Shown here piece by piece: positions 39,350 through 59,295 of a stretch of 64,000 nucleotides of DNA; positions within the stretch are counted from its first letter, which is position 1, and the number at the start of each line of letters is the position of its first letter. Source of the stretch: Pterobdella sp. o SKG-2022 (lineage: Eukaryota > Annelida > Clitellata > Hirudinida > Piscicolidae); assembly GCA_964035795.1 (NCBI GenBank), contig OZ038322.1, forward strand, positions 19,384,674-19,448,673, read 5' to 3'. Made by a program: the position numbers and the translations under genes. Below the pieces are notes generated by a model, which worked only from the letters and a program-made list of their open reading frames with translations, was not told the DNA's origin and searched no databases.

Positions 39350-39422
39350 ATGGTCGAGTGTTGGGAGATTTCAGAAAGTTGCAATATGTGAAGAGGAAAC
39401 AAACACCAGACTTTAAACAATA
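39350..39422 (+). other. Orphan exon-like segment
   Basis: After TTTTTCAG, a good acceptor ending at 39349, a plus-strand frame encodes about 24 residues (DGRVLGDFRKLQYVKRK and a few more) and then stops. The segment looks like a terminal coding exon, but no partner exon upstream could be found. The peptide is not recognised, and chance is possible. Confidence 0.2.
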
Positions 39423-42400
39423 GTGATGTTTATTGGAGAAAAGAATTTTCGAAAATCCAGATAAGAAAAAATATTTCTTGTTGGTGATGAAAAGTTAAAT
39501 TTTAATAATACCACATGGACATTTTTGAAAATACCCAAAAATTTTAATTAGCGTGCTGGTGCAGTGAGTTTATGAATGCTGTGAAAAACCATTAGGGCAA
39601 AAAACTGACTTGACGATTTTGACATGGTGGCAAAATTCTAAAAAGTATTTAAAAACACAAAATATTCTTGAAGCCATTTTATCGCAACAAGTTCAATTCT
39701 ACAATTTGCAAGTCCATGCAAGCGACATCATGGTTTATGCAAAGAGAATCCAGTGTTTTTACATTAACATCCAAAAACACTGATCAACTTTAAAAAACTA
39801 AAAGATATTTGACAAAAGCGCTTTGAATAAAAAAATACAATTTTCGTGCGTCCAGGCCTTCGAACTGCCATTCTTCGAACTTGGCTGGCTAACTTAAAAC
39901 TATGTTATCTCTGGTGGAGTTGATGTCTAATTAATGTTTTAAATTTATAATAAGGTAAAGAAAAAAAAATAAATTGATAGTGTTTTTTAAAATTGCTACT
40001 GATTTAATGATACAATGAAATACGCTCACATAAAATACACGGTTTATTTTGAGAGATAATTCATACGCGATTTATGGAAGAAAATGAATAACTTCAAACA
40101 TATATATTTATGTTATAGATCTGTGATGAAATTTATTTTTTAAAAGCTTTTTGATTAATATTCTATTTATGAAGTGAATATCTTTTCGTTCAAAAGTTAC
40201 CTCAAAAAGTAGGACTCGTGACTTTATGAACAGCAGTATAGCAAGCTAATGTCATGAACGTCAAAATTTTTAAAATTACTCAATTACATATATTTGAAAA
40301 CAATATGGTTGAAGTAAATAGAATTTATATTTTTTCGCAGCCCTCATGAATTAATCATTAAAAATCGAAATAATAAACGAGTTTTTAAATAGGAAAACTA
40401 TACTAAGGTTCTTCAGGAAGGAGATTTTATCATCAAATACTGAAAAATAATTATAACCTAATAGAAATATTAGAAAAAATCTTTCTATTTTTTGACAGTG
40501 ATAATTTTAATCAAAATACTTTGAAATTTTTTGAGTGAGTTTCAGGTATCTATTTTTTAAATGAATTCATGTTATTTAAAGAAAAAATTTTTGAGACTAA
40601 AAGCAAAATTTCAAATGTCATCAAATGAGTTTATGAAAAAGTGGAAAATTCCAAATAAAATTCTAAATAAATGTTATGGATGAAGAATTTTCTGCAGATA
40701 ATCAATGAAATTATGGTTTCGTAATCTTGATGTAATCAGGTTTTTGAAAAGAGTAAAAAACAGAAATTGAACAAAAATGTGATGTAGGAGAGTGATGAGT
40801 AAAATCTGTGCAACTTTTCGTTTTACTGGAGGAGGGAATGCAAACCTGAGCAGTCAGATGTCAAAAGACTTCATTAGCCCCAAGTTTGTGTTTATCGTGG
40901 TTGTCATTGTATTTTTAATTTATTATCATAAATGACCTTTATATGATTCACCTTAGTTTTTATTGTATATCAATATTGCTCTAAAAAAGCAACTTATCGG
41001 ATTATTGGTAGTTGATTGCCTATAATGCTTGAGCTGGCAAACATAGTTTGCTATTGAATTCAAATTCAAAAGTTTCAATGGCATTCATGAAGAATGATTG
41101 TGAAAGACACTAAAATTCCGACGTCTCTGGCATCGGTTGGCTGGGTGCTCAATACAGGCAGGAATCCAAACAGATGCAATCTATTTAATGAAACTTGTGG
41201 ATAAAAGATACATATTACTTGTAATTTAGAATAATTTGACATTTTCGATAAATATTAATTTTTTGTGTTAATTAATTTATTTTTCCACTCTTTTAAGCAA
41301 AGTGGTACACGACCTTCCAACTCCGACTTGCACGTTGGTACTCTAGAGTAGAGCAAATGAGTTTTGAGATACTATCAAAAGTAAATAATATACAAAAAAA
41401 ATGGTTATTTAAAAAATTTTTGAAAGTTTTTTACAACTCCGTAAATTTTAAAATTATCTTTATTTATGTGCTTTTTGGAAGCTGGAAAACATAAACTATA
41501 TTTCATTTTTTCAATATAAAGTTATCTGATTTGCAAAATTTTCGACGAAATTCTAGTACTCTTAAGAAGCAATTTTGAAAACAGTTAACGTTAAAATTGA
41601 ATAAAAAAAAAATAATAAATGTGGTGAAGTAAATGCTTTTGAAACTGTGACAAGATTTTAAAATTTTCACCACCTTCGTATACAATTTCAACTTTTTGCT
41701 CACCATTGTTTTTAGTCACATTCAGCACAATTAAAATATTCTTTTGATGACGACGGCTTCATATTCAATTTCTTTTTCACCATTTTGATAATTCCTCCAT
41801 AAGTGATTGCTTTCAGAGATTTTAAGACATTTCTTTGCGTTATTGTTGCACTTAAATTTCCATTATGTAGGAAAGTGTGGAAGTTTGTGGGCAATTTCCT
41901 TTAGGAATAATTGCGTGTACTGAACTTGAACCTGCACGTGCGCATTTATGTAAAGTTCTACCACACCAACTTCAAGCAAGACTGTTCAAGCTTCTGTCAT
42001 TTCTAATTTTATCTTTGTACACAAGGATATCTTTCATAAACTAATTTAAAACTTCAAAACCACGCATATTCATAAATATTTAAAGGCCGTATCATATATA
42101 CAATTTGCTTTGAAACTGATAAATTTATTTTCAAGTCTTTTTATAAAAAAGTTTTTCAATAAAACTTTTTGAGAATCACAATATTTAGCGAAATAAAAAA
42201 CCGTGCATATGGGTGTGTGTTGATGCAAGGCCGTGTTTGAAAGACTAATTTAAGAATCTTATTTAAAAGAATTTTCAAAATGTTAATTTTTTCTATTTAT
42301 AATTGCAAGTCAACTTATCTGGATTGTCGAATATTGAAAAAAAAATTAATCGCTGTTTTCATATCTAATTAACTATATCTTACACATGATTCTTCATTTT

Positions 42401-43494
42401 CATTTACGATATGACCAAATTCATAACCAAAAGCTTAGCTTCAACTTGACTATACACATAATCGTAATCATATTCATCAGGATACGGATATCATTATTAC
42501 CTCTCACAACGTTATGTTTATCTGTGCTCAAATTTTAAAGATGACTGGAGAGCAATCCAACCGGGTTGTCAAGGTATTCTAAAACATACTTTAAGTTAGA
42601 TTGTATAAATTTTAAACAGACAAATATATACACAATGATTGGCTAAGATTACGTATAATAGATGAAATAACACAAAAAGATTTAAAAGAGTATTATAGGG
42701 ATAATTGAATCTCCATAAGTTTGGTTTGAGTAAATTCATTTAGCTTTCCGTTGGTTAATAAAAATTTTTTTGCAAAAAATTATTTAAAAGTATATTTTTA
42801 ATACGTTCTTAAATTAATGAAAAAACAACAAAAAGCTTATCACACTAAAAAACCTATGGGCATGAAAATTAATAAAACTAAAAAAAACAAGTTTTTTGCC
42901 TCAAAAACTCCAAATAAGGGGTGTTTATAAAAATAATGAATTTAAAGAATAAAAATAAATCAAAGCTCATCTAATAACCAAAAACCATCAGCTCCTTTGA
43001 ATTTTAGTGACTTTTAATCAGTTAAGAAATACAAATGAAGTAAAGAGCGTTGTCCTATCAGTCATGCAACACTCACCTTGAAACTTTTGCAAGAAGATAT
43101 TTGAAATGTTTTAATAGTAGTCGCCATTAATCAATCACTGTTTTTCGGCTTTTTAAATATCAAAGTTTTTTTCAATTCAAAAATGATTTTGATATTTTGA
43201 CTTGTATCGCCTGGCCGTTTAAATGACCTTTACTCTTTTTAAAACAATCAAATTCCTTTACAGTATTTTTAAAATCATAATCCGCTGAAATTTTTTTTTC
43301 AAATTTTAATTATAAAATTTTTTTTTTGCTTCGTTAAAATTATTGATGCTATGATAGTTCGATTTACATCTTGAACTAATGAGATAATTTTCAAAGAAAA
43401 TTATTTAAGTGTGAAACTTTACATTTTCAAACACTTAATGAGATTTCTTAGTTTTGTTGTTATTATTTTGCTGCTCTTAAATCTATAATTAGTG

Positions 43495-43865
43495 GAGTTT
43501 GCAATTATTTTGAGATCATCAGCAGAGTTTTGTTGCAATCTTGACTCTCGAGTGAGCCATTGATGCAAAATCTTAGTTTATACAGATCCTTAGGGTACTC
43601 CAGATTTTACGACCTTTCCGCTTAGTTTGCAAACATTACCAAACACACATTCTTCTGTTTATCAAATTTTTTATTAAAAAGTCATTTTTTGCTTGTTTCT
43701 TCCAAATAATTTTTTATTTTGAATAACTACTGATGAAGACACAAACACCATACTGCAATCCGAAGAGAAGATAGTTGTACTATAATTTTTAAAAAATACC
43801 ATCCATGCCGTGTCTATACTGTTGAAGAAGCAGAATCTTAGTCATATGCCGAAAGCTAAAAAATT
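43495..43865 (-). mobile_element. Dead non-LTR retrotransposon fragment (reverse transcriptase)
   Basis: Several reverse-transcriptase landmarks appear in order on the minus strand. They are KILLLQQYRHGMDGIF (43860-43800), a FLINRR-like segment (near 43670), then VKSGVP, a stop and GSV (near 43595), matching the SGVPQGSVLGP motif, and finally ADDLKI (near 43515), matching the catalytic YADD-type motif. Stops and length changes interrupt it, and spacing between motifs is shorter than in intact enzymes. It is an old Jockey/CR1/L2-like LINE relic with no surviving ORF. Confidence 0.7.
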
Positions 43866-44931
43866 AATTATTAGAAATGAAATAAGATGATGAATGAGGG
43901 ACTTTTCAAAATTTATCATATCAAAGGTGATTATGAAATTTCTGAATTTATGAAGTCCCAATTTTTGTGTTTTTCTAAAATGAAATAGAGTTAAGCTAGA
44001 GTTGAATGGTTTAATTGTACCACTGATTCACTAAATAAAACTCAAATTATTGTTTATTTTTTGAGATTTTATAAACTTGAAGAACGTGTCTCAACAAAAA
44101 TGCAAGTGTTTTGAATTACAATTATTTAGTGGCTTAGATTATTTTTTTGTTAATTTAATTCAAATTCTTTTGCTTAAATCTAATTTTTTTTTAAAAGTTT
44201 ATTTTCAAATTTATATTGTATAAAAAAGTGAAAAAACCCTTATTGAAACAAAATTGTTCAACTTAAAACGATAAAAAGCTTAACTTTTTTTACATTTTCA
44301 GACAGATGAAAATACTATTTCTAACATTTCAAAAAATAAAATGAAATGTAATTTTAAAATGAAACAAATTGAAAACGTTCACAAAACTATTTTGGTAAAC
44401 TTTATTATAATCAAATAATTATCGCACCAGAGAAAGGTGTAATTTCTTGTTCCTTCCTAGTTTTTTTTGAAAATCACTTGTAAAATTTATTTTCAAAAAG
44501 CATAAAAAAAATAATTCATGCTTACATAATAATTCAAAATTAAGTAGAAAAACTGGTAATTTGTGAAAAAATTGAAAAAGTAATGAAAAATTAGAAAGTT
44601 TAAATGGACTGTTGCAAATAAATTCCAAAACCTCAAAATAAAAATTACTTAGCAAAAATAACACATAATATCTTTATTGCTTCACTGTTAAAGCCGAAGC
44701 TCCAAAAAATAAAATCTACACTCAACAAAAATGTTTCATTGTTTCACAATTAAAAACACATGAAGAAGGAAAGAAGACAGTCAACGTGTTATACTGGCAT
44801 TTCCCTCTCTACAATTAGAAAAAAATGATAAAATCAGCATCAGCTATTCAGCCACAGTTTGAGCAAAGAAAAATGAATGTAAAAAATGGATAAGTAAAAA
44901 AGGCATAGATGGTTAGGCACACAAGCACACA

Positions 44932-44958
44932 TTATCTATCTATTTAGCTATCTATCTC
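44932..44958. repeat. TATC microsatellite
   Basis: A short imperfect run of CTAT/TATC units (TATCTATCTATTTAGCTATC and onward). Non-coding. Confidence 0.7.
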
Positions 44959-46809
44959 AAATGATCTCAAATATAGCTGTATCTTGAAGTTGATGAACTA
45001 TTTCAATTAATGTTCTTTAGAAAAAAACAAAATTTTTGAAAAAATATTTTTTATATAAAATAATAAAAATATAAAGTTGTGAATGAGGAAAAATAACTGT
45101 TAAAAACGTATGAATCGGAAGTTGACATTATTATAATACTAAAATTCTAACAATTAATTAACTGGGTTAAAAAATTTTCAAAAAAAGACTTTTTTTTGAA
45201 ATTTAGTTAACTGTATTTGAAATAAAAACCTAAAATTTTCAAATAAATTTTTTCAAGTAAATTAACTTCAACGCGCATATAATCTTAATAATATAACATA
45301 ACACGTGAAAGTTTTTCAATAAAAACACTAAAATTTTCTACCGCTGGAAAATAAAGTTCCAACGAAATTTTTTTTATTACTCAATCAACCAATCTATTAG
45401 AATTTTTGTAAATGGATTAATTACTCTTGTCATTAAGAAAAAATTGAGAAATTTTGAATCATTTTATTTTATTATGAAATAAAATTATATGCACATCAAA
45501 AAACCTGATAAAGATTATTTTAAAGATTTATCTTGATGATTCAACATTGTTACTTTTCGTTGAAGAAATTAACTATTGGAGAAAAAATTTTTAAAATATG
45601 AAGCTTTGTATAAAAAAGCTGTCAGTCAATTTTTTTATTTTCTAGCACAAAATTTTTTTAACATGAAAAATATATTTTAAAATAAACTTAATTAAAATAG
45701 AGTGATGGATATTTTATTGGACTTTCGAAAAAAGGAATCTCACGTTTTTTGGTACATATTAAACAAAAAAAACAATCTCAAAACAAAATAATAAAAAAAC
45801 TGAATTATACAAAAATAAGTGACAGAAAACAAGTATGAAACTGATAATAAATGTAACAAGCTTCAGATGAAAATTGCCAAAAATGAGTTTGTTCCAACAT
45901 GGAAAATTCCAACTTAATGGAAAACTGTTGAACTAACTTGCAAAAAAAGATTAATTACATTGAAAAATTTCCAACTTATCAATTGATAAATTTTTGTTTG
46001 TCACCTACTAAAATTGTTCCGCACAAAAGCGTGTTGTATTTTTTCACTGATTATGAGTTTTCAGAACTTTCAACTAATTTTAGAGCTTTCGGTTTGTTTT
46101 AATTTTTCTAATATTATAAGTTTTTTTAAGTTATCTTGTTGTTTTCAGTCATTCTTTGCGTCAGATCAGTTATAACATGTTTTTGCTAACGAACGTCAAG
46201 ATGAAATTTATAAATATTTTTGTCTTTTTTTTGAAGCTCTATTCTTTGAAAATATATTAAACTATTTGAATAGTTTATAAGATAGTTAAAAAAATAAATT
46301 TTTATATACCATTTGGTTATACACTTTTTACCATTTAACTTTGACTTCATTTTGTTGATCAAAGTCTCTGGGTTAATTCAAAAACTTTTCTATCATTTAA
46401 AATCAACATTTTAAATATTTACCTTCAAACCATTTAATGCAATGTATTTGTTCTTTAAAAAAACACAAAGTTTCATAATAAAACACAATACCTTATGATA
46501 GAACACAAAAATCGACTTTTTGTGCACAACCGTTGCTAGTTTATATTGAATGATTTTTTGTTTTGAATTGATATTATATTAAAGACTAAATGCCGCACAC
46601 ATGAGTTCAAAAATTTTATTTATGTAAAATTAAAATTCAATCATGAAATCGAAACTCGAAAGTGAATATAACTTGAATTGTAGATTTGAATAATTAAATT
46701 TATATATTTTATTATTTATTGCTCCAAGCAATAAACAAAAAGCAGAGGAAAACGCGTAAAAATTTAGTAGTCAAAACAAAAAAAAAGTTTGAGTGAAAAT
46801 TTATTAGAC

Positions 46810-46970
46810 AAACAATAAAACTGAAGAGTGGAAAAAGGCAAATAAAATTGAGGCTCTTGTAAATAATAGTGATGCACATAACCACATTGAGCCTCTAATT
46901 GATTACTCGAATACAAATGAGCAATATTTGTCATCAGCGATAACAGCTGTGTATTCAAATAAATCGTGAG
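46810..46970 (+). other. Probable non-coding first exon of the REEP gene
   Basis: A strong donor GAG|GTAAGT lies at 46970/46971, and a strong acceptor TTTTTCAG ends at 47220, giving a 250-base intron before the exon that holds the REEP ATG. The segment is GC-richer than its flanks. One frame is open for about 50 codons (IEALVNNSDAHNHIEPLIDY inside), but it has no ATG and stops just before the donor, so I read it as 5' UTR. The 5' boundary is a guess. Confidence 0.5.
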
Positions 46971-47329
46971 GTAAGTATATAAAAACATTCACTTTTCGTT
47001 TTGTTTCAAGCCCTTTGGATTAATTTTTTTGAAGTTCATGGTCGTTTTTGTATTTAACTTGATAATTAGTGGTTTTATTTCATTATTTGTTATTTTAGAA
47101 ACTCATAAAAAATTTAATATTTTGATTAAAACCTAACTTTTATTGAGTGTTATTTTAATTTGAATTAAGACTCCTTTTGTGCCAATTTTAAGCTATAAAC
47201 TCATTTTATTTATTTTTCAGAGAAATTGGAAGGTTCTCTGAATAAACAATTTATATCACTTTCGAGAAAAGCAAGCAAGATAACATACCACATAAGAGTA
47301 AATCAAGGAGGAGTTCAAATAAAGAAAAA

Positions 47330-54699
<7,370 letters not shown>

Positions 54700-56286
54700 T
54701 TTATTAGTTTTTGAAAATGATTAATATTGTGTTGATTATTAGTTTTGATAAATATTTATTTCGATTTTTTATTTCAAAAAATTATGATAAAAATGTAGTT
54801 TTCATGATTTTTTATCTATTAATATGAAACGATTGTTATTCAGCCTAGGCATTCATCATTATTAGGTGTGAAAGAAATTTAAAATTGAAGTTTAATTAAA
54901 AAAACAGAACACTTGAGTATTCCATTTTTTGAATACGTTTCAATTATTGAACATTCGAAACTAGACTTGTTAAAAAATTAAAATTCAAGCTAAACATAAT
55001 TATAAAAAAAGGTAATTTGGTAGTTTCAAAAAAACGTAATTTTAAAAATAAAGAAAACACATAATAATTTGTTGTTTGAATTTTTATTGAAAAAGTATTA
55101 CTGAGATATTATTTTCGAACTTTAAAAACTATTTTCAAAAAGTCTCAAAATCTATTTTAACACTAGTTATTTAGGTCGATTGTTCACATACCTAAAGCCT
55201 ATTCTAATTTACTTATACATTTAATACTTTAAAATGAATTATTGTGGATTGAAAAAACCAAAGATAAACTTAAAACTTGAATTTGGTCTTTTAATTTAAC
55301 GAGGTCCCATGTAATATTTTAAAAGCAACAATGTTTTTCTGAAGCCGCAAAAGAATTTATGAAATTTTTTGCAAGTTTTCAATGAAATGAAGTTGTTATC
55401 ACTCTAATCTCTATTTTAATATATATTAAATTTTTTTTTGAAATCAACTCTACAAAATTTCAATTGAAATATTGTAGAAAAAATAGTAAAATAAATGTTC
55501 TTTTTTACAATAAGACTTTCTTTTGATAAAGCTCTATTAATAATAGTTTGACAATTTTAAAATTGAAATTTTCATTTCTATAAATATTTTTGCTTCGTTA
55601 AAAGAAATTTTCAAAGTGTTTTTGAAAAAATCGGATTTTAGAAATTTGAAGTAGTCCGGCTTTTGGGAATAGTCCGCTAAAATCAACACTAACTCAAACT
55701 CAAATAAATTTGATGTTTTTATATTTTTTTCAAATAAAAAATTTGAAAAACCAGTTTTTTCGATCAAATGATTGAAAACAAAAAATTTAGGTCTACTTGA
55801 TTAGGATCTAATACGCATTATAATGAGATAAAAGCATACCAGAAGATCGATTGAAACCATAATTTATACGGTCTATTGCAAACTACGCTTGGTTTTTTGT
55901 GAGACGAAATAATTAGTCGTGTAATTAAGCTTTTTGATAAGCTTCGTGAAATTTGCAATAGATTTGATGTAATGAAAATAGATTAAATAATTATGAAGTT
56001 TCTCAATATATCATAGCCTGCATCATTTTATGTAAACAAAGGTGTCAAGAAGTTCCTCATTAATTTAAATTTTGGAAAAAGTAAAAAATTTTATTCTTGA
56101 TTTTAAAATAAACACCGAAATAAATTATGTTAATATTTTTAAATTTAAAAAAATTATTTTAGTTTGAACTAAAACTATTAAATTCAATTTTATGAGTTAA
56201 AAATTGATATAAAAGTGTTTTAATATTGTGTTTGAAATTAATCATTCTCACTATCTCCATAAAACTTGCTTATCTCAATATTTCAG

Positions 56287-57349
56287 TGTCATCGGCCATG
56301 CAAAACAACCTATTGAACTCAAGTAAATATAATTTCAAATTCATTTCAGTTTTTCAAGCTCTCATAATCATTTTTCATCTTGTATTATAAGATACTAAGC
56401 ACTCACCATCTGTTTTGTAAATTTAAAGGTGATAATAGATTTAATTTATTTTTTATTTTAATAATGTATGGAAAATTTGAAAACGTGGCCTAACTTTACA
56501 TATGCAAATACCAAAAAATATGTAACTTTTTTAAATTTTGCACACAACTATCTTTCAACATATTTATAAAAATAAAAGTTTTTAATTTTCTTTAAGTTTT
56601 GCCATATTGTGACACATCAAAATTCACTAAAATTTTCAAAGATTAAATTCAATTTTCAAAAAATTATTTTCAGGGCAAATCCAAAACGTGTATAACGATG
56701 ACTTTCCTAACCAGTATGACGGTAGTACTTATTTTCTCAAAAGATTAATGAGTAGCAATCAAAAATAAAATATAGTAATTCTTCATAAAAAAACAAGTTA
56801 CCTATTGTACCAGAAACATTTCTTTATATCAGATAGAGACGGGTTTGATAATTTCAGTGATAGGATGGGAGAGTTGAGACAAAAGTACGCTGATCAAAGG
56901 GTGTCTCCTGAAAGGTTTGGTCATTTCAAAAGTTAAAATAAATTTGCATGAGACTTCAAAAGTTTTTCAAATGAAGTGTTTTTAGAACACTTACTTTCAA
57001 AAAAATTACAGAAGTTTAACATAAAAACCCTTCAAGACTTCACTTTTTTCCAAATATGTTTTTGAATGACTCTTTCTTAAGGTAAAATTTCAAAATTAAA
57101 TTTTAAATATTCATGACCTTTTTCAGGTCACTAGAAATGAGCCGAGCAAGACTGTTCAACAATAGCATGAAATCACGCAGCAGATCTCCAGAAAGAATAT
57201 CTAGAGAAAGAAAATACTCAAATGATCAAGATGATTATCAGAAAAAATCAAGAAACTATCCTGAAAGTTATAATGGAAACGCTTTAAGAGGCAGGAGGGG
57301 GGATGATGAATACAGTTCGAACCGAGGAGAGAATTATCGTAAAAACTGA
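56287..57349 (+). CDS. Arg/Ser-rich C-terminal exons, probably an alternative tail of the REEP protein
   Basis: Four exons (56287-56322, 56674-56721, 56833-56914, 57127-57349) join in frame through clear CAG acceptors and GT donors. They encode about 129 residues with MQNNLLNSRQIQNVYNDDF, MGELRQKYADQRVSPER, SRSRSPERISRERKYSN and an Asp/Arg-rich end before TGA at 57349. The first exon begins directly after an acceptor (TATTTCAG) and its phase fits a donor inside REEP exon 4 (54688|GT). The joined eight exons total 924 bases, exactly 308 codons. This favours a 307-residue long REEP isoform. The alternative is a separate small gene starting at the ATG at 56298, about 125 residues, with trans-splicing or an unseen first exon. 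The tail itself is of unknown function; SRSRSPER-like motifs suggest phosphorylation. Confidence 0.65.
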
Positions 57350-59295
57350 TGGAATTCGTTTTTAAAAATTATTGAAAATTAGTTTTTTACTTTTGTTTAA
57401 AGGATTATTTCAATAATCTGGTTATATTTTTTCAAAAACGTTCAATCATATATAAGGAATTTTTTCCTTTTATGAAGAAATGCTTTTGATAAATAGAATT
57501 TTTAAAAACCTTTAAGATAGAAAATTTTGCTTTTATTTAAAATGATGCTTTTAATTGATTCATACTTTGATCTATGATATTGTTGGACTAGTGGAAGCGT
57601 TAAGTATCGCTTGCACAAATGCAAAAATTCAAAATAGATAATCTCTGAAATAGTTCTTCGTTTTTTCGTATACAATTTATTCACGATGATATTTAAGTTT
57701 AATTCGCATTTTTACGATTTTTTCGTTAAAATGTATAATTTTCCGAAGCAATTTTCAACTTTAAAAAAAATTTTCTGAAGTTAGCTCTAAAAAAGTTTAA
57801 TGTTTTAAAAAGCTTGTATGAGGGTCTTTGAAAATTTATAAATTTCCATTTTCTCTATAATATTTTTTCAGCCTTAATAAATTCTTTTGACTTAGGTTTA
57901 CATTATTTGGCCATTATGTATTTTTTTGGTTTCGCGTTTTATTTTGAATAAATGGGTTGACTCATAAACTCAGTTGTTTCAATTGACTAGATGCATTTTA
58001 CTCCGTTAATTCGAGAAAATTTGTGAAATTTTTGCCTATGTGACAGTTTATTTAAATCATGTTTTCTCTACGTCAAAAATCTTTACCAAGCCTTTCAAGA
58101 TAATTTAGAAAATTTTGATCGATAACGATGCTGGGCATATCTTCCCGAAAGTAGTGACAATTACCAAAATGGGAACATTTTGTGAATGCATCAGTTTTCT
58201 TTAATTTTTTTAGTTTGATAGTTCAAAAAAATCCGAAATGTAAAGAGTATTTTTATACGAAACGTCACTTACTTTTTTATTTTCTGCTGAAAGCGAATGT
58301 TTTTTTAAGAAAATAAATTTCAAAATTTCTTTTATAGGCAAAGTATTTTATTCACCCAGTGATACTAAAGTTATTTAAAAGCTTAGTTTTAAAAGAATTA
58401 GTTTAAACATAACATAAATAGAAATGAGCTTAATGGAAGAGCCTACAACATCTAAAGTCGACAAAAAAGTGAAGCTTCAAAATTCTTCGGAACATCTACA
58501 CTTGAACTTAATGAAACAATGCTTTAAAAACTTTCAAAATAGTCAAAACTAACGCTTTTAACTATTTGTTTTTTAAATTTAGGAAAATTTACAAAACTTA
58601 CAACTCGAAAGAATTACTAAATAAAAGAAAATTTGTAATCTAAGAACCAAGTAATGCTTACTTCAAACATATCTGCATAACTGAGTTTTCATGACTTTAT
58701 TTAAATTCAAGAAATATTTATTTAACTGGAGATTTATTTTATTTTTTTACTATAAGACTATAAAGTACTAACGATGAATAACTTTAGAGCTATTAATTAT
58801 AAATTCAATTTTGCATCTATACAATGAAAATAGCGTACGTATCTTTCACAATAGTTCATCAAGTAATTTAAATTCTGTATTTCAAATTGAAACTATCTTC
58901 CTCCAATTATATTAAAAATAAAATTTTAACTTTGAAATGTTATAACTAAAATGCAACTTGGCAATAGATGGATGATTTAAAGTTGTTTAAAATTGAAGTT
59001 GATTAATGATAAAAGAACATAATCAAAATGAGAGGGGTGAAAAAGTGGGCGATATCATTGGAGAGTCAGCTATACGGCATGTGAAGATTTCTACTGAGAA
59101 TTGATCTGAAATAAATATATATGGCATAATCATCCACATGACAACAAGAGTTCTGCTTGAAAGCTTCTTTTAAATGAACTTTCACATTTTGCTGAATTAA
59201 TATTATCGTAAAAAAACTACACAAATTACACTTTTTTTACTCGCAATATTTTCTAACTTTCAGAAATCATTAAATACAATAATATCACGAATTAT
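57350..59295. other. Intergenic, between tail exons and CTDNEP1
   Basis: About 1.9 kb lies between convergent genes, AT-rich, with no open frame or repeat that I can support. It must contain both 3' UTRs. No single polyadenylation signal stands out. Confidence 0.5.

Larger units (their letters stand above)
21109..46760. other. Gene-poor region, about 25 kb
   Basis: Between the GPCR stop and the REEP first exon I found no exon that joins to a recognisable protein. The stretch is mostly A/T-rich sequence. Individual contents are listed separately: a CAT/CTT simple repeat, an RT fragment near 43.7 kb, short palindromic repeats, a possible hAT terminus and unexplained coding-like islands near 25.3, 31.0, 31.4 and 39.4 kb. 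Isolated small exons of a weakly conserved gene could still be hidden here. Confidence 0.55.
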
